Positions 52,730 to 63,620 of a DNA stretch of 64,000 bases are shown piece after piece. The notes under the pieces are model-generated. The model was given only the letters and a program-made list of their open reading frames with translations. It was not told where the DNA came from and ran no database searches. Made by a program: the position numbers and the translations under genes. The DNA lies in NCBI RefSeq assembly GCF_020342435.1, contig NZ_CP080504.1, forward strand, positions 821,081 through 885,080, in the 5' to 3' direction. Source of the stretch: Candidatus Vallotiella sp. (ex Adelges kitamiensis) (GTDB taxonomy: Bacteria; Pseudomonadota; Gammaproteobacteria; Burkholderiales; Burkholderiaceae). Position 1 is the first letter of the stretch, and each line of letters begins with the position of its first letter.

Positions 52730-55105
52730 GGATCGTCCTTTGCTATGATGAGCGACAGTCCATTACTTGTACGGCATTAGGTTGCATGTGTCTATTCCGG
52801 CTATCCTTGAATGACACTGCTGTCTCCGCCCGACTTTCTATGCCGTATAAAAGAATAATGTTATTTGCAAGCATGCAATACATAAACCTTTCTCACAGCT
52901 AGAATGCCTAATTCCGCGCGCACTTCTTGAGACTTGTGGAAGAGATCAGCGTAAATTGTGCCCTAGATACTAGGTGTTGTTGCATTATATTTGGGATAAT
53001 GGAACCCTATAAAAAATGCGATAGACTTGTACTGCTCTTACCGGAACACGTCTATGCTTATACTTGCTCGATGACTAAGTACAATTAGTCTACTATTCGA
53101 GCTTTCTGTGGTCGTCTATCTTAAATAAGACCAAGGATAACTTTATATTGTTGATAAAATTATTCGACTTATCGAGTGTTAATCATGTACTGTCCTATGT
53201 GTAGAATTGGCAGATTGTCTGTACTATTGCATAGTGTGATTTTGATTCACTTAGTTTAATCTAAATTGCCATTAATAGTAGTCGAGAAGTAAATTTAGAG
53301 ACCTAAAGTTGTCATTATGCGACTTGTATAGATAGTTAAATAGGTATTGTACGCCCACTGACGCAGTGTAGGCGGTGACTATACTAACTAAACAGCTCGC
53401 TATTATTTACTTAGATTGACTAAAACTATCTAAATTAGATAATTTATCTATTCGTGGGGGATCGGCTTACTAAAAAGCTTACCGCAGTAGATAGGAAGTC
53501 TTATATCTAAAGAATAACTCATCTATAACTTCTGATAAGGGAGTTAGGACGTAAATAACAATGCAGTCGATGATATACATAGCAGTTGTATAAGAAGCTT
53601 AGGTGAGCTATCACGCAGATAATAATAATGCACGGTATTAAGCTTGGAAACTAATCTAGACATACGTCTTTTCTAGCGGTTCTGCAACGCTAAAAAATCA
53701 AGAGCGCTATATATTGCTAAGCATAATTAGCGCGTAGTACCCGTTACACAACTGAATCTTATTTAGTCATTACTTATCACAGGACTGTGTAATGTTTCAA
53801 AGCCTACCCATATCGGCTCACATTACTATGAATTGTGCGCATACAATAACTCTTATGCTGTAAATACTATATATTGGTCCAACTAACGCAGCGATAAATA
53901 TCGACATCCATCTGCATCTATTTGCGGAATAAAGTCAATTTCAGTGCTGATAACTAAACTATGAAAACTAGACTAGATGGTAAACTCTTTAAATCAAGCT
54001 TTCAGATGCCGAACATAGATTATGGGTGGAATGTTATCTTTACATAGCTTAATTACTCTGTTGATTTATCTGTTCTATACATTCTTTTTGGGCTGAAGAC
54101 TGGGTAAACTTTGCAGCTAGAATAGAATTTTCAGAGATTATCTAAAGTATGACTTAACTATTGCTATACATGCGTTACTCAATAACAAAATCGGCCCTAT
54201 TTATCAAAATTAAGCTCGCATAAAGTCTAGAAGACAACTGCGCTAGATCTGCGCTTTTTCATCACTATACTGTAGTAAGCGTTCAAAATTAGAGCCCTAG
54301 GCACTAGGATTAGCACGTACTGCTCTATACATCGCTCACCCTGAGCGGTATATCAGGGTAAATTTTGCTGTGGTTGAATAAATCACTAGTATTGCTTTTT
54401 ACTCAGCAAAATTAAGCCTTCAAAGTTACTGCTTACGAAAGTATTAAGGCATGGAATAAGCTAAAATTATTCGTTTCTGTATTAATCGAAATAACTATTT
54501 AATAGAAACAGTATCTGAGCATATCGCCCAATTTTAAGTGGGAACTTACCACAAATAGAAAATTAATACTCTACCCCCCCTATTTTCTCCCCGGCTTTTT
54601 GGAAGCATCCGCTTGTTATATTTTAAGAGCTTTCTATCAATTCAATCTATTTTTTAATGTAAATTATTATGACAGCTTAACTAAGCTATTTCTGTTTAGT
54701 AAAAAATGACCCTATGATGATTAATTCGAACTTATAAGTCAAATTCAGTGGAATTACCTGTTTCTAATGGACCTAGCACAGATTTATTTTACTGATGAGT
54801 ACGTTACTATTCTAATAGTCTAACCTGCCCACGCGACGACGATCTATGGTTAAGCTAGGGATATTTTTATATAAAAAAATATTATAGATTAGATGTCTTA
54901 ATTCTATTATATTTTTAATATGAACGTAGTATATTATATAATATATAAGATACTACGCATCTACTTAGGCGTGCGGCATCTTGTTATTACCCGCTTTCAC
55001 TTTCACACAAAGACTCGGGATATGAGTATTAAAGAACAAGATAGAAAGTGTAAAAATATCGAGATAGTTTATTGAACCGGCCAATAACTAGAAAAGCGGA
55101 GACAG
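52730..55105. other. 2.4 kb gene-free region upstream of recA
   Basis: AT-rich DNA with no recognisable gene on either strand. It has a C7 run at 54574-54580. The recA promoter must lie near the left end; no consensus pair was convincing. Confidence 0.5.
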
Positions 55106-55134
55106 TTGACAATACATTTTTATATGCCCATAAT
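55106..55134 (+). promoter_or_regulatory. tRNA-Met promoter
   Basis: A consensus TTGACA (55106-55111) and CATAAT (55129-55134) are separated by 17 bp. The predicted transcription start (about 55141) is a few bases before the tRNA 5' end. Confidence 0.8.
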
Positions 55135-55146
55135 TCACTTCATTTT

Positions 55147-55223
55147 GGCGAATTAGCTCAGCCGGTTAGAGCAGCGGAATCATAATCCGAAGGTCCGGGG
55201 TTCAAGTCCCTGATTCGCTACCA
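55147..55223 (+). tRNA. tRNA-Met (anticodon CAT)
   Basis: This is a 77-base cloverleaf with CCA encoded in the genome. The acceptor stem pairs GGCGAAT with ATTCGCT (first pair G-T), the D-arm has AGCTCAGCCGGTTAGAGCA, the anticodon loop is ATCATAA (CAT) and the T-arm contains GGTTCAAGTCC. Anticodon CAT could also be the lysidine-modified tRNA-Ile2; the loop and overall resemblance favour elongator Met. It lies alone in degraded DNA with a strong promoter. Confidence 0.93.
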
Positions 55224-56479
55224 TTTTCGCTACCTTTCTTATTTTTCTTGGCTGACTAGGCGCTATATACCCTTTCTTCTTCATGCATCTGTACGTTGTT
55301 CTATCACGGGGATATCTTTGCTAGATTTCTCCAATCATGCCCCTACATTCATGGGGAGAGCTGATTACATATATTTCTTAATTTACTCTGTGCTATATAT
55401 TTTCTTGAAATATGAATATTTACGTGATTATTCATCTGGAAATGTATAATAGCTAATATATACTAGAACATATAAAAACACAGCCCTATAATTTCATTTT
55501 TAGTTCTCTATATCATTTGAGTTTGAATTTATGTTCCATTATTAGAAAACCTATGTTCTAAGTTTTTTCGATAAAAACAATGAGTTTTATTGAGGAAAAG
55601 AAACTTAGCCGAGCATATTTCTATATGCTTAAATCTGATTTAAACCATTTCGATTAATGCTACGAAGTTATTCAACTTGTTCGAAACACGATCAAAAACT
55701 AGTAAAAGCGTCTCTATACGAATAAGATACTTTCCGTTAGAGTAATATTCAATTCGTTGCTGATGTTGTGGTAACGATAAAATTTAACTTACCTAATTTA
55801 TCATGCATTTTAGCGTAGGCAAGCTGTTCTACTAAGTTATATTAGAATGTCGATTAAGCTAATCTATAATCTGAAGCTATTTCGAGCAGCGCGGTACCCA
55901 GTTACTTAATAGTATTGACTTGATTGGTTAAATATAAAATATTTATCTTACCAATGAAATATTTTTCATTCTAGGCTTATCAATGATAAGCATTTTTAAT
56001 TTTTTGATCTCGGCCGTCTCGGGGCTCGACCCCAGAGGGAATAGTACTATCATAGTCGGCTTCTATTGAAATCTATACTAAAAAGATAGCTATAGATTAG
56101 CAAAGACTGTTCTATTAATAGTAAAGAGATATATACTAATTGCGTAATATGCTATATAGAAAACGGCTAGCTGTCTGATAAGCGAGCATATAAGCTATTT
56201 AATATGCTGCCGATTGAGCAATCAATGTCAAACTAAGAAGTCCTCTATAGGAAGTTAAGAAGCTATTCTCTGTGCCTATCGATTAGCATTCCTATACGAT
56301 GCTATATTCATGGGGTTGGTCTAAATCAAAGACTAGGCATTATCTTTGTTATCACATGCTGATATTTTCTTTGGGCATTGCGACAGTCTGACCCCCCCTT
56401 CTATCTCTTGGCCTCTACCACATGGTTCGAGACTGATGCGCATTCCACGCCGGGCGGGCCGGTAATGATGTCACCTAAT
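55224..56479. other. gene-free region between tRNA-Met and rhlE remnant
   Basis: AT-rich DNA with nothing recognisable; a C7 run occurs at 56392-56398. Pieces of the region upstream of rhlE (56440-56470) are GC-richer, perhaps the old rhlE leader. Confidence 0.5.
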
Positions 56480-56790
56480 ATGTCATTTTATTATCTTGGC
56501 TTATCTGAACCTTTAGTACGCGCAGTCAATAAACTCAGTTATACGACACTAACGCCGATCCAGCAGAAAGCTATTCCAGCTGTACTTAGCGGCGGTGACC
56601 TGTTGGCCAGTGCACAAACTGGCACTATCAAAACTACGAGCTTTATGCCTCCAATCCTGTATTAATTTATCGTTAATCCAGCAACCTAGTTATCCGATTC
56701 GGAGTATGCTATCATGCAAACTCTGTCGTGCAGTCTTTCAACTACAAACAAGTAAATCAGAAAAACTACTGTCTTAGATAATTACTAAGA
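56480..56790 (+). pseudogene. rhlE: truncated DEAD-box RNA helicase RhlE
   Basis: From the ATG at 56480 the first 61 codons match Rhl[20 protein letters not shown], the Q-motif [18 protein letters not shown] and the Walker A region [16 protein letters not shown] at 56663 stops the frame where a functional helicase has about 400 more residues, and Gly of AQTGTGKT is Ile here. DNA beyond shows only faint resemblance and no DEAD box. The gene would have remodelled RNA in ribosome assembly or decay. The right boundary is arbitrary. Confidence 0.85.
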
Positions 56791-57018
56791 CACGATCTGA
56801 ACAAACATGTAAGTCTGTGTCGACACACACCGAAAAACTAGGCCGCACTATCAAGTAGTAAATACAGACAGCTCATACAGGTCTCCCTGTAATGTCAGCG
56901 CGAAGCGCTTATGTACTGTTTAATGCTACATCGGGTAGCTTATTACGGGAGAAAATGATAGGTATTCGTATGCCTAACAGATTGTTAATAATTATTTTAT
57001 AAGTATAAGCGGGAATAA

Positions 57019-57846
57019 TTAACGAAAGAATATATGTCGAGCGATCTTAACTAGTGGATACTGCAGAACGGTTTGTATATTAGAAGGTAGATCGAGTGGC
57101 TTAAGTAGCATTTTCACACACATATCTATTGATATGTGTGTGCGCATCAGTTTATTCACGCGTGCTATTTTCTCGCGCATATAGGTTTTATTATAAACCT
57201 GTGCGGGATATCTAACTAAGAACACATGTCTTAGCGCGATTTCCGAGTCTTCATTCTTGATCTCCATCGCACGGCGTATTAATGCACTTAATACAGAAAA
57301 GCGACTATTGCCCTCAATCTGGTTGTACTTCTTAAAAAATTTAAGAAAGTATTTATAATGCCGCACCTCGTCATTACGGATATTATCAGTGATCGTCTTT
57401 AGAACTGGCTCGTCTGAATACTCGTTAATAGCGCGATATAATGTAGCTGTACCAGTCTCTACAACACAACGCGCGACCATCTCCAGAGCCCAGGTCTTTT
57501 CAAAAGCTTCCAAAGAGCATATTTTTGAATACTCATCTAAAAAATTCTTAAATCCTAGACCCCAATCAAAGTCTGGCCAGACATTATTGATATAAGCTTT
57601 CAGAGCACGACCGTGTTGCAACTCCTCATTTTCCCAATGCTGGTTCAACCAGCCGAACACTTCTGGATCGCTTTCAAAAAATGCGCTGAGATTGCTAGTA
57701 TACAAATCTGAGCCGCTTTCAATAAACGACGCCGCACATAACAGAAGCAGCAAATCCTCATTCACGGCAGCACGCAAACGAACAATCTGTGACAAATCGA
57801 TATCCTCGATACGCCACGATAATATGGTTTGAGTATCGGCTTCCAT
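57019..57846 (-). CDS. ferritin-like di-iron protein of unknown substrate
   Basis: This mostly helical protein of about 275 residues carries a complete di-iron carboxylate ligand set in four-helix-bundle order: Glu43 (FIESGSDLYT), Glu75-x-x-His78 (NEELQHG), Glu130 (CVVETGTATLY) and Glu160-x-x-His163 (NDEVRHY). That E…ExxH…E…ExxH pattern is shared by acyl-ACP desaturases, rubrerythrin-like and AurF-like oxygenases; ferritin-like proteins of this size occur in Burkholderia without a known reaction. The ATG at 57846 is chosen over an upstream start because GGAGG precedes it by 4-5 bases. It is intact although both neighbours (rhlE, glpD) are wrecked. No signal peptide. Confidence 0.85.
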   Translation of the reverse strand: MEADTQTILSWRIEDIDLSQIVRLRAAVNEDLLLLLCAASFIESGSDLYTSNLSAFFESDPEVFGWLNQHWENEELQHGRALKAYINNVWPDFDWGLGFKNFLDEYSKICSLEAFEKTWALEMVARCVVETGTATLYRAINEYSDEPVLKTITDNIRNDEVRHYKYFLKFFKKYNQIEGNSRFSVLSALIRRAMEIKNEDSEIALRHVFLVRYPAQVYNKTYMREKIARVNKLMRTHISIDMCVKMLLKPLDLPSNIQTVLQYPLVKIARHIFFR

Positions 57847-59004
57847 TTTTCCTCCGAAGCGCGCGTACCCGGTTATCACCGCGCTATGCGCAAAGTAGTA
57901 AGTCCGAGTATAGGTTTAAGGCTTCTGTTAAACTACGTAGCATCAATTGCAGTTTAACGTGCCGCGTCTAATGCTACTTATCCCGAATAAGACCAGACAT
58001 TTGATAGGGAGTTCTAATATACTAAGCAAAAACATTCGCTACAAATTATTATTTAGATCTTGATAATACACATAGACCCGGCCCGCTTTGCGACTCTTCT
58101 TGATAAGAAGATACTCAAGACCTTCGATAATATTGAATACATGCCAGCAAAAATCACTAAATTGTGTTTATCAAAAAAGTTCTGTATTGTATCGCGCTTT
58201 GCGACACGTTTTCATATCGTGCTCTAGACAATCTAATGGGATACAAACTAGCCCAGAAAAATTAATTAGCTGCATTCCACTATGTGTGGATTATTTTTCC
58301 TATTATCTTGAAAACGTACCATATAACACCCGACAGCATCCTCCTTATAAGAGGCGACGTATTACCGCACTTGTAAGCTAAGCGTAATAAAAATGACTTA
58401 AACGTTACAGCGATCATGAGGAAGTATGTTAAGGGCGAGATTCTTGTCATCTACTGGAGGCATCATTACCGTCGAGACTAAAGCAGGGTTGACAAAATGC
58501 AGATCAATTATATTCCTCAATATAAGATTGATCTGTACTAATTGACGTATGAAGTATTGAATTAGACGGCACGTTGCGCAATTGTAGAACGCGCAATATT
58601 CGAATCCTAGCGGTCTGCTACTCAAAGTTTGGACTCTCTTTTCTAGTTCACCTTGTTCATTGAACTAGGTGATGCCATATTCACCAACTACCAATGCCAG
58701 ACGTCCGGCGAGATGCAGACTAGCTGAACTTAGCGAGATGCACTATAAGTGCTTTACGCTTATATAACCACTATCTACTGGTCTACTTTCAATGACTTTT
58801 ATTGTTGCGCCTCAAATTCTAATACTGTAGCTTCAACTAGAATGCAATCCGCTAGACCCCTACTTATCTTAGTATTTACAGCCACCCGATAAGCGGGAGT
58901 TTGTCAGACTTAGTCCTACTCTCATTTGAGCATTAATATTACTAAACGCGCACAGAAAGAGTGTGAAGCTTGCACAGCAGCGCCGTTATATTCGGAGGAA
59001 TAAA
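57847..59004. other. spacer between the di-iron gene and glpD remnant
   Basis: About 1.15 kb. Two frames of 97 and 75 codons (58088-58381 plus, 58398-58625 minus) have no family resemblance and AT-rich, low-complexity composition; I regard them as chance. The promoter of the di-iron gene must be in the left part. Confidence 0.5.
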
Positions 59005-60500
59005 GTGGAGGAGATAGATCACTACGATCTATCTGGTCAGGGGTGGTGGAATCAATGGCGCGAGCATTGCTAGAGAAGCGACAGGCCGCGGCCTGAGAGT
59101 GCTGCTATGTGAGCAAGACGATCTTGCGGCCCATACCCCTTCAGCTAGTACAAAATTGATTCATAGTGGTCTGCGCTATCTCGAATACTATAAGCTTGGT
59201 CTAGTTAGAAAAGCTCTGCAGGAGAGAGGTCCTTCTGCGTATTGCCCTGCATATCATTCGCCCGATAAATTTCGTAATGCCGCATATGCCTCACCTACGG
59301 CCAGCATAGCTAATCCGCGCCGGTTTATTTCTATATTATTACCTCGCTAGGCGAGAGATACTATCAGGCTCAAAAGCGTCGATCTACGCACTCATCCAGG
59401 CGGCGAACCGCTGATAGACTTAATCATACGCGGCTCCATCTATTCGGATTGCTGCGTCGACGATGCACGATTAGTGGTTCTTAACGCACTCGATGCGAAG
59501 ATTCGCGGCGCATCCATTCTAACGCGCACAGGTCTAATGAACGCGCAGCGCTGTAGCACATGGTGGAACGCAAAACTACGCTTATACAATGGACGGTTGA
59601 AACAGATACGCGCATGTGCTATCGTCAATGCCACTGGTCCGTAGGACGGTTAGTTGCTAACTGATATATTAAAGCTAGGCGCACAGCATCGCGTTCGTCT
59701 TGTTAGGGTAGTCGTGTTGCTACTAGAAAGTTATTCGATCGTAATTTCGCCTATATCTTCTAGAATGCAGACAAACGAATCATCTTCGCGATTCCCTACC
59801 AGAAAGACTTTACGCTAATTAGAACGACTAACGTTGAATACCATAACAATACCTCGCATGTGCAGATCAATGAAAGCAAAATCACATATTTATGCGAATC
59901 TGTAAACCGCTATTTCAAGATCTCAATCTCACATAATTGCGTCGTATGGACATACGACGGTGTACGCCCTCTCCTAGAGGGCAATAAGGGCAGCGATGCC
60001 CCTGGGGTCGCGTACGATTATCGATTAGATCTAAATATATCTCTAGGGTAAGCGCCAACCCTATCTGTACTTGATGGAAAGATTACAACTTTCCGAAAGC
60101 TTGCGGAAGAAGCAATAGATCGCCTTCACAGGACCCTAGCAATCACACGATCGACCTGGACCCGCGATACGCCATTATCTGATGGCGATATTCCTGGCTC
60201 GAATTTTACAGCGTTTTCTAAACAATTCTCAGAGCGTTATCGGTGGCTGCCTAATACGCTTGCATTGAGCTACGCACACACATATGGCACGCGTGTTGAA
60301 CGGTTTTTGCACGGTGCGAAAGAGTTATCCGACCTAAGCATGGAAATTGCGCCTGGGTTATACGAAGTTGAATTGTCCTATTTACACGAAAAAGAATGGG
60401 CATATAGTGCGGACGATACGCTATAGCGTCGCCCTAATATTGGTCTACGACTTAGCGCCCAGGAAGTAACTAAAGTTCGCTCCTAGTTCGAGCGAGTTGG
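59005..60500 (+). pseudogene. glpD: degraded glycerol-3-phosphate dehydrogenase GlpD
   Basis: A GTG with GGAGG upstream starts a frame that shifts after the first nine or ten codons (one extra T near 59031); past that GGGINGASIAREATGRGL is the FAD-binding site, then LLCEQDDLAAHTPSAST and KLIHSGLRYLEYYKLGLV. Further blocks are DCCVDDARLVVLNALDA, ADKRIIFAIPYQKDFTLI, YDGVRPLL and LDGKITTFRKLAEEA, ending at IGLRLSAQEV. Stops interrupt it at about 59348, 59640, 59755, 60049 and 60424, with other frameshifts. The living enzyme oxidises glycerol-3-phosphate at the membrane. The whole gene is still traceable, so inactivation is recent compared with the empty spacers. Confidence 0.92.
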
Positions 60501-61593
60501 CAACTATTCTTATGCGATCATTCCTACCACTAGATCTATAGCGCCTTTAACCGAACAATGCATGTGATAACCCAACTAATCATCTAATGGAAGATACAAG
60601 AATCTCTATATTTTTATTCTTAACTGGGCGATTATAGGCTTGCCTGAGCTATAGGCGAATCAGGCCTGGCCTTGCTTCTGAAGGACTATAGTCTAATCTA
60701 AATTGGAGTTGATAGTTCATTGATATCTACAATGAGAATTAGACTCAGCGCAGCCTATAAATATTGATGTGCGCGCAACTTGGCTATTTAATTTGTACTA
60801 AACACGATTGAGTATCGCTATAACACGACTACTTTCGGTCACGGCTATGTGTGCCGTTAATTTTCTACTAGATGGTTTTAGTCAAACTTTAACCGACATA
60901 AAGAACGTCAGCGGCATTAAGCTAAAATGCTGGTTTCAGCTTATTCTTATAATAAATAGTTGCAAGAGATATTACCTTACCAAAAGTCTACATTAAGATC
61001 TAAGGCTTCCATATACAAAGTAGGGTGATAAAATTGATTAAAGTCACTGAAGATCTCTCTGGACCTAACTTACTACTATTAATTTTAAAAATTTACGCTG
61101 ACCCTTTATTCGCCATGTAACCATGTATTGGCTATTACTATCGTAATTAGGATAGTCTAATGGCTGCATAGTATTAAAGCCTATCGAATTTCTGTTGTCA
61201 CAGAAGGTTACGGCAAGTTGTAGCTATTATAATAGTAAACTACATACGAGGCAAAAAAGAATCTTGCTATGTTATATGACTGCATAAACTTGCTTAATTT
61301 GAATAAAATAACAAAAATGTTTGGATACTGAATGATCAAGATCGCGTGGAATTTATGCGAGCTGTATTATCTTTTCCTCATTCTAAGTAGGGTACAAAAC
61401 ATCAGCCCTGAGCAGATTCCGATATTCGTGACATGTATTAGTTTTGGGTCGCGGTCGGTAATTACTGACGATACTATCAAGTTTGATATACCTCGATGCG
61501 ACTACAGTTATTGTACAACGCGTACAACATTGCGCTAAGGCATGTCATATACGCTAATGCAGTATATATCCTACCTAGTGGGATAAATTTGGT
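60501..61593. other. gene-free region upstream of ybeY
   Basis: AT-rich; a 62-codon frame at 60808-60996 and a 68-codon frame at 61332-61538 show no family resemblance. In relatives phoH precedes ybeY; no PhoH motif is legible here. Confidence 0.5.
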
Positions 61594-62067
61594 ATGAATA
61601 CACCCCGTTTTCCGAAGCTTACGCTCAGCGTGCAGTTCCAGGCTAAGATGTTCGATACCCATAAGCTATTGTTACCGCGCGCTAGGATCTCTAGTTGGGT
61701 CCGCAGCGCGCTCTTAGCACATGCCGTGTTGACAATCCGTTTCGTCGATGAGCAAGAAAGCCGCTTGCTAAATTATAGCTACCGAGGCAAAAATTACCCG
61801 ACTAACGTGCTTACATTCTCATATGGAAGATTGCACAATAAAGCAATCAGCGGGGATCTGATAATTTGTTGTCCGGTAGTTGAAAGAGAGGCATATGAAC
61901 AGTATAAACAACTAGATGCCCATTACGCACATCTAATCGTGCACGGTGTGCTGCACGCACAAGGTTTCGATCATAAGAATGACAAGCTAGCTCATGAGAT
62001 GGAGTCAATTGAGAAAAATATTCTCGCTAAGCTGGGTTATTTAGATCCATATATGCAACCAGGCTAA
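61594..62067 (+). CDS. ybeY: endoribonuclease YbeY
   Basis: This 157-residue metalloprotein has the UPF0054 zinc motif HLIVHGVLHAQGFDHKND (His-x3-His-x5-His) and NYPTNVLTFSY before it. YbeY is needed for 16S rRNA 3'-end maturation and ribosome quality control. It is a little short in the N-terminal region but has all conserved parts. In Burkholderia it sits in phoH-ybeY-corC-lnt; here phoH is missing and 616 empty bases separate it from corC. Confidence 0.94.
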   Translation: MNTPRFPKLTLSVQFQAKMFDTHKLLLPRARISSWVRSALLAHAVLTIRFVDEQESRLLNYSYRGKNYPTNVLTFSYGRLHNKAISGDLIICCPVVEREAYEQYKQLDAHYAHLIVHGVLHAQGFDHKNDKLAHEMESIEKNILAKLGYLDPYMQPG

Positions 62068-62689
62068 ACAGGCTGAAACTACAGAGAATATGCTGACCGC
62101 GTGGCGTGCTAGATGAGTTAGCATTTCTTCTGCCGGCGTAGTTCTATGTTTAATTCCTTCACACTGTGAACCTTGTCTAGTCATGAAAAGATGCAGAATT
62201 AGCGCATCGGTTCTACATGTACTAGCGTCGCGCTCTTGTATGAGCAGCTTATGACCTGCCGGTTATATTTAATCATCAGCCCAATAATATCCGCATTATG
62301 CATAGTGCACGCATTAGGTCCATCACACACATCTATAGTCGTATGTAGACAGTAGAACCCTTGAACTCCCTAGCTCGGTACTTATGCTAAAAACACTAAA
62401 GTGACCCCCTTAGGGAGAGCGTTCTGAATCTATGAATACAACAGAATAAAGTTTCAGAGATGTAATTTATATATACATTATAAAAAAGCGTGCTTATACC
62501 GGCTGTATTACGGAAATGTACGCGTATTGTGCTCGAGACTCTGCACGAGAACGGAGACCTCCGATATTATTTATAATGATTAAACTAGGTTGCCCGTCTA
62601 GCAAAACCGTGCAACGTGAAGATATATATGCCATTTAGTGTATCCTTGATTATCCTTATCGCGCGCCCGGTCTCGCAGGACGCTTGAAA
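62068..62689. other. spacer between ybeY and corC
   Basis: About 620 bp with no recognisable gene. Relatives have only a short gap here, so DNA has been inserted or a gene has decayed. The last 40 bases before corC are GC-rich. Confidence 0.5.
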
Positions 62690-63580
62690 ATGAACGACCC
62701 GTATCCTACCCGGAAAAGTCACCCGAAACATCCAGATAAACCGCGCTCATTACTTGAGCGCTTGACTGATCTTATTTCGCCCGAGCCGGAATCTCGTGCG
62801 CAGTTACTCGCAATTCTGCAGGATGCACATACACGAAACTTGATTGATGCCGACTCGCTATCGATGATTGAGGGTGTATTTCAGGTCGCTGACTTATGTG
62901 CGCGCGATGTAATGGTACCTCGGGCCCAGATGGATGCGATTAATATCGCTGATAAACCTGATCAGTTCATTCCATTCGTGCTAGAGAAAGCGCACTCGCG
63001 CTACCCAGTATATGATGGAAACCGCGACAATGTGATTGGCATCATGCTCGCGAAAGACCTTTTGCGCTACTACGCAGAAGAGGAATTTGACGTGCGCGGC
63101 ATGTTACGTCCTGCTGTGTTTATTCCTGAATCAAAGCGTCTGAACGTGCTCTTGCACGACTTTCGTGAGAACCATAACCATATTGCTATCGTCGTAGATG
63201 AATACGGTGGTGTCGCCGGATTGATAACCATCGAGGATGTACTCGAGCAAATTGTTGGTGATATCGAGGACGAATATGATTTCGACGAAGAGGAGGGTAA
63301 TATTATCGCAACACCAGATGGTAGCTACCGGGTACGTGCACTCACTGAAATCGAACAGTTTAATGAGACATTTAGTACGCGATACTGCGATGACGAGGCT
63401 GATACGATCGGTGGCTTAGTCACACATCGTTTAGGTCGCGTACCCCACCGTGGCGAAAAGGTGCGGATCGATGATTTCGTATTCGTGATTTTACGAAGCG
63501 ATGCGCGACAGGTTCATATGCTGCTCGCTAAGCGCATACTATCTGGTGTAATCACACGTCGAGATTGTGATGATCATTAA
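62690..63580 (+). CDS. corC: CorC/HlyC family CBS-domain protein
   Basis: This cytosolic protein of about 296 residues has an N-terminal linker (LLERLTDLISPEPESRAQLL), two CBS domains (around 65-190: DVMVPRAQMDAI, SRYPVYDGNRDNVIG, HIAIVVDEYGGVAGLITIEDVLEQIVGDIEDEYD) and a C-terminal CorC_HlyC transporter-associated domain. It is associated with magnesium/cobalt efflux. ATG 62690 gives MNDPYPTRKS as in Burkholderia, with AGGA about 8 bases upstream; a TTG two codons before it is the alternative. The lnt gene follows after 40 bp. Confidence 0.95.
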   Translation: MNDPYPTRKSHPKHPDKPRSLLERLTDLISPEPESRAQLLAILQDAHTRNLIDADSLSMIEGVFQVADLCARDVMVPRAQMDAINIADKPDQFIPFVLEKAHSRYPVYDGNRDNVIGIMLAKDLLRYYAEEEFDVRGMLRPAVFIPESKRLNVLLHDFRENHNHIAIVVDEYGGVAGLITIEDVLEQIVGDIEDEYDFDEEEGNIIATPDGSYRVRALTEIEQFNETFSTRYCDDEADTIGGLVTHRLGRVPHRGEKVRIDDFVFVILRSDARQVHMLLAKRILSGVITRRDCDDH

Positions 63581-63620
63581 ATATAAAGCAGTGCACATGC
63601 GCGCTTCATTATATCGATAG

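Noticed and set aside
52743-52758. LexA-like box near recA: CTAT-N8-ACAG (one mismatch from CTGT-N8-ACAG)
   Set aside because: It lies only about 13-28 bases before the ATG, overlapping the leader and not a promoter, and lacks the AT-rich centre of a LexA site; chance match likely.
58560-58620. Sequence with TTCGAATCC resembling a tRNA T-arm
   Set aside because: No acceptor, D or anticodon arm could be folded around it; not a tRNA.
58088-58625. Two frames of 97 (+) and 75 (-) codons
   Set aside because: No domain, motif or composition like the real genes; random frames in AT-rich DNA.
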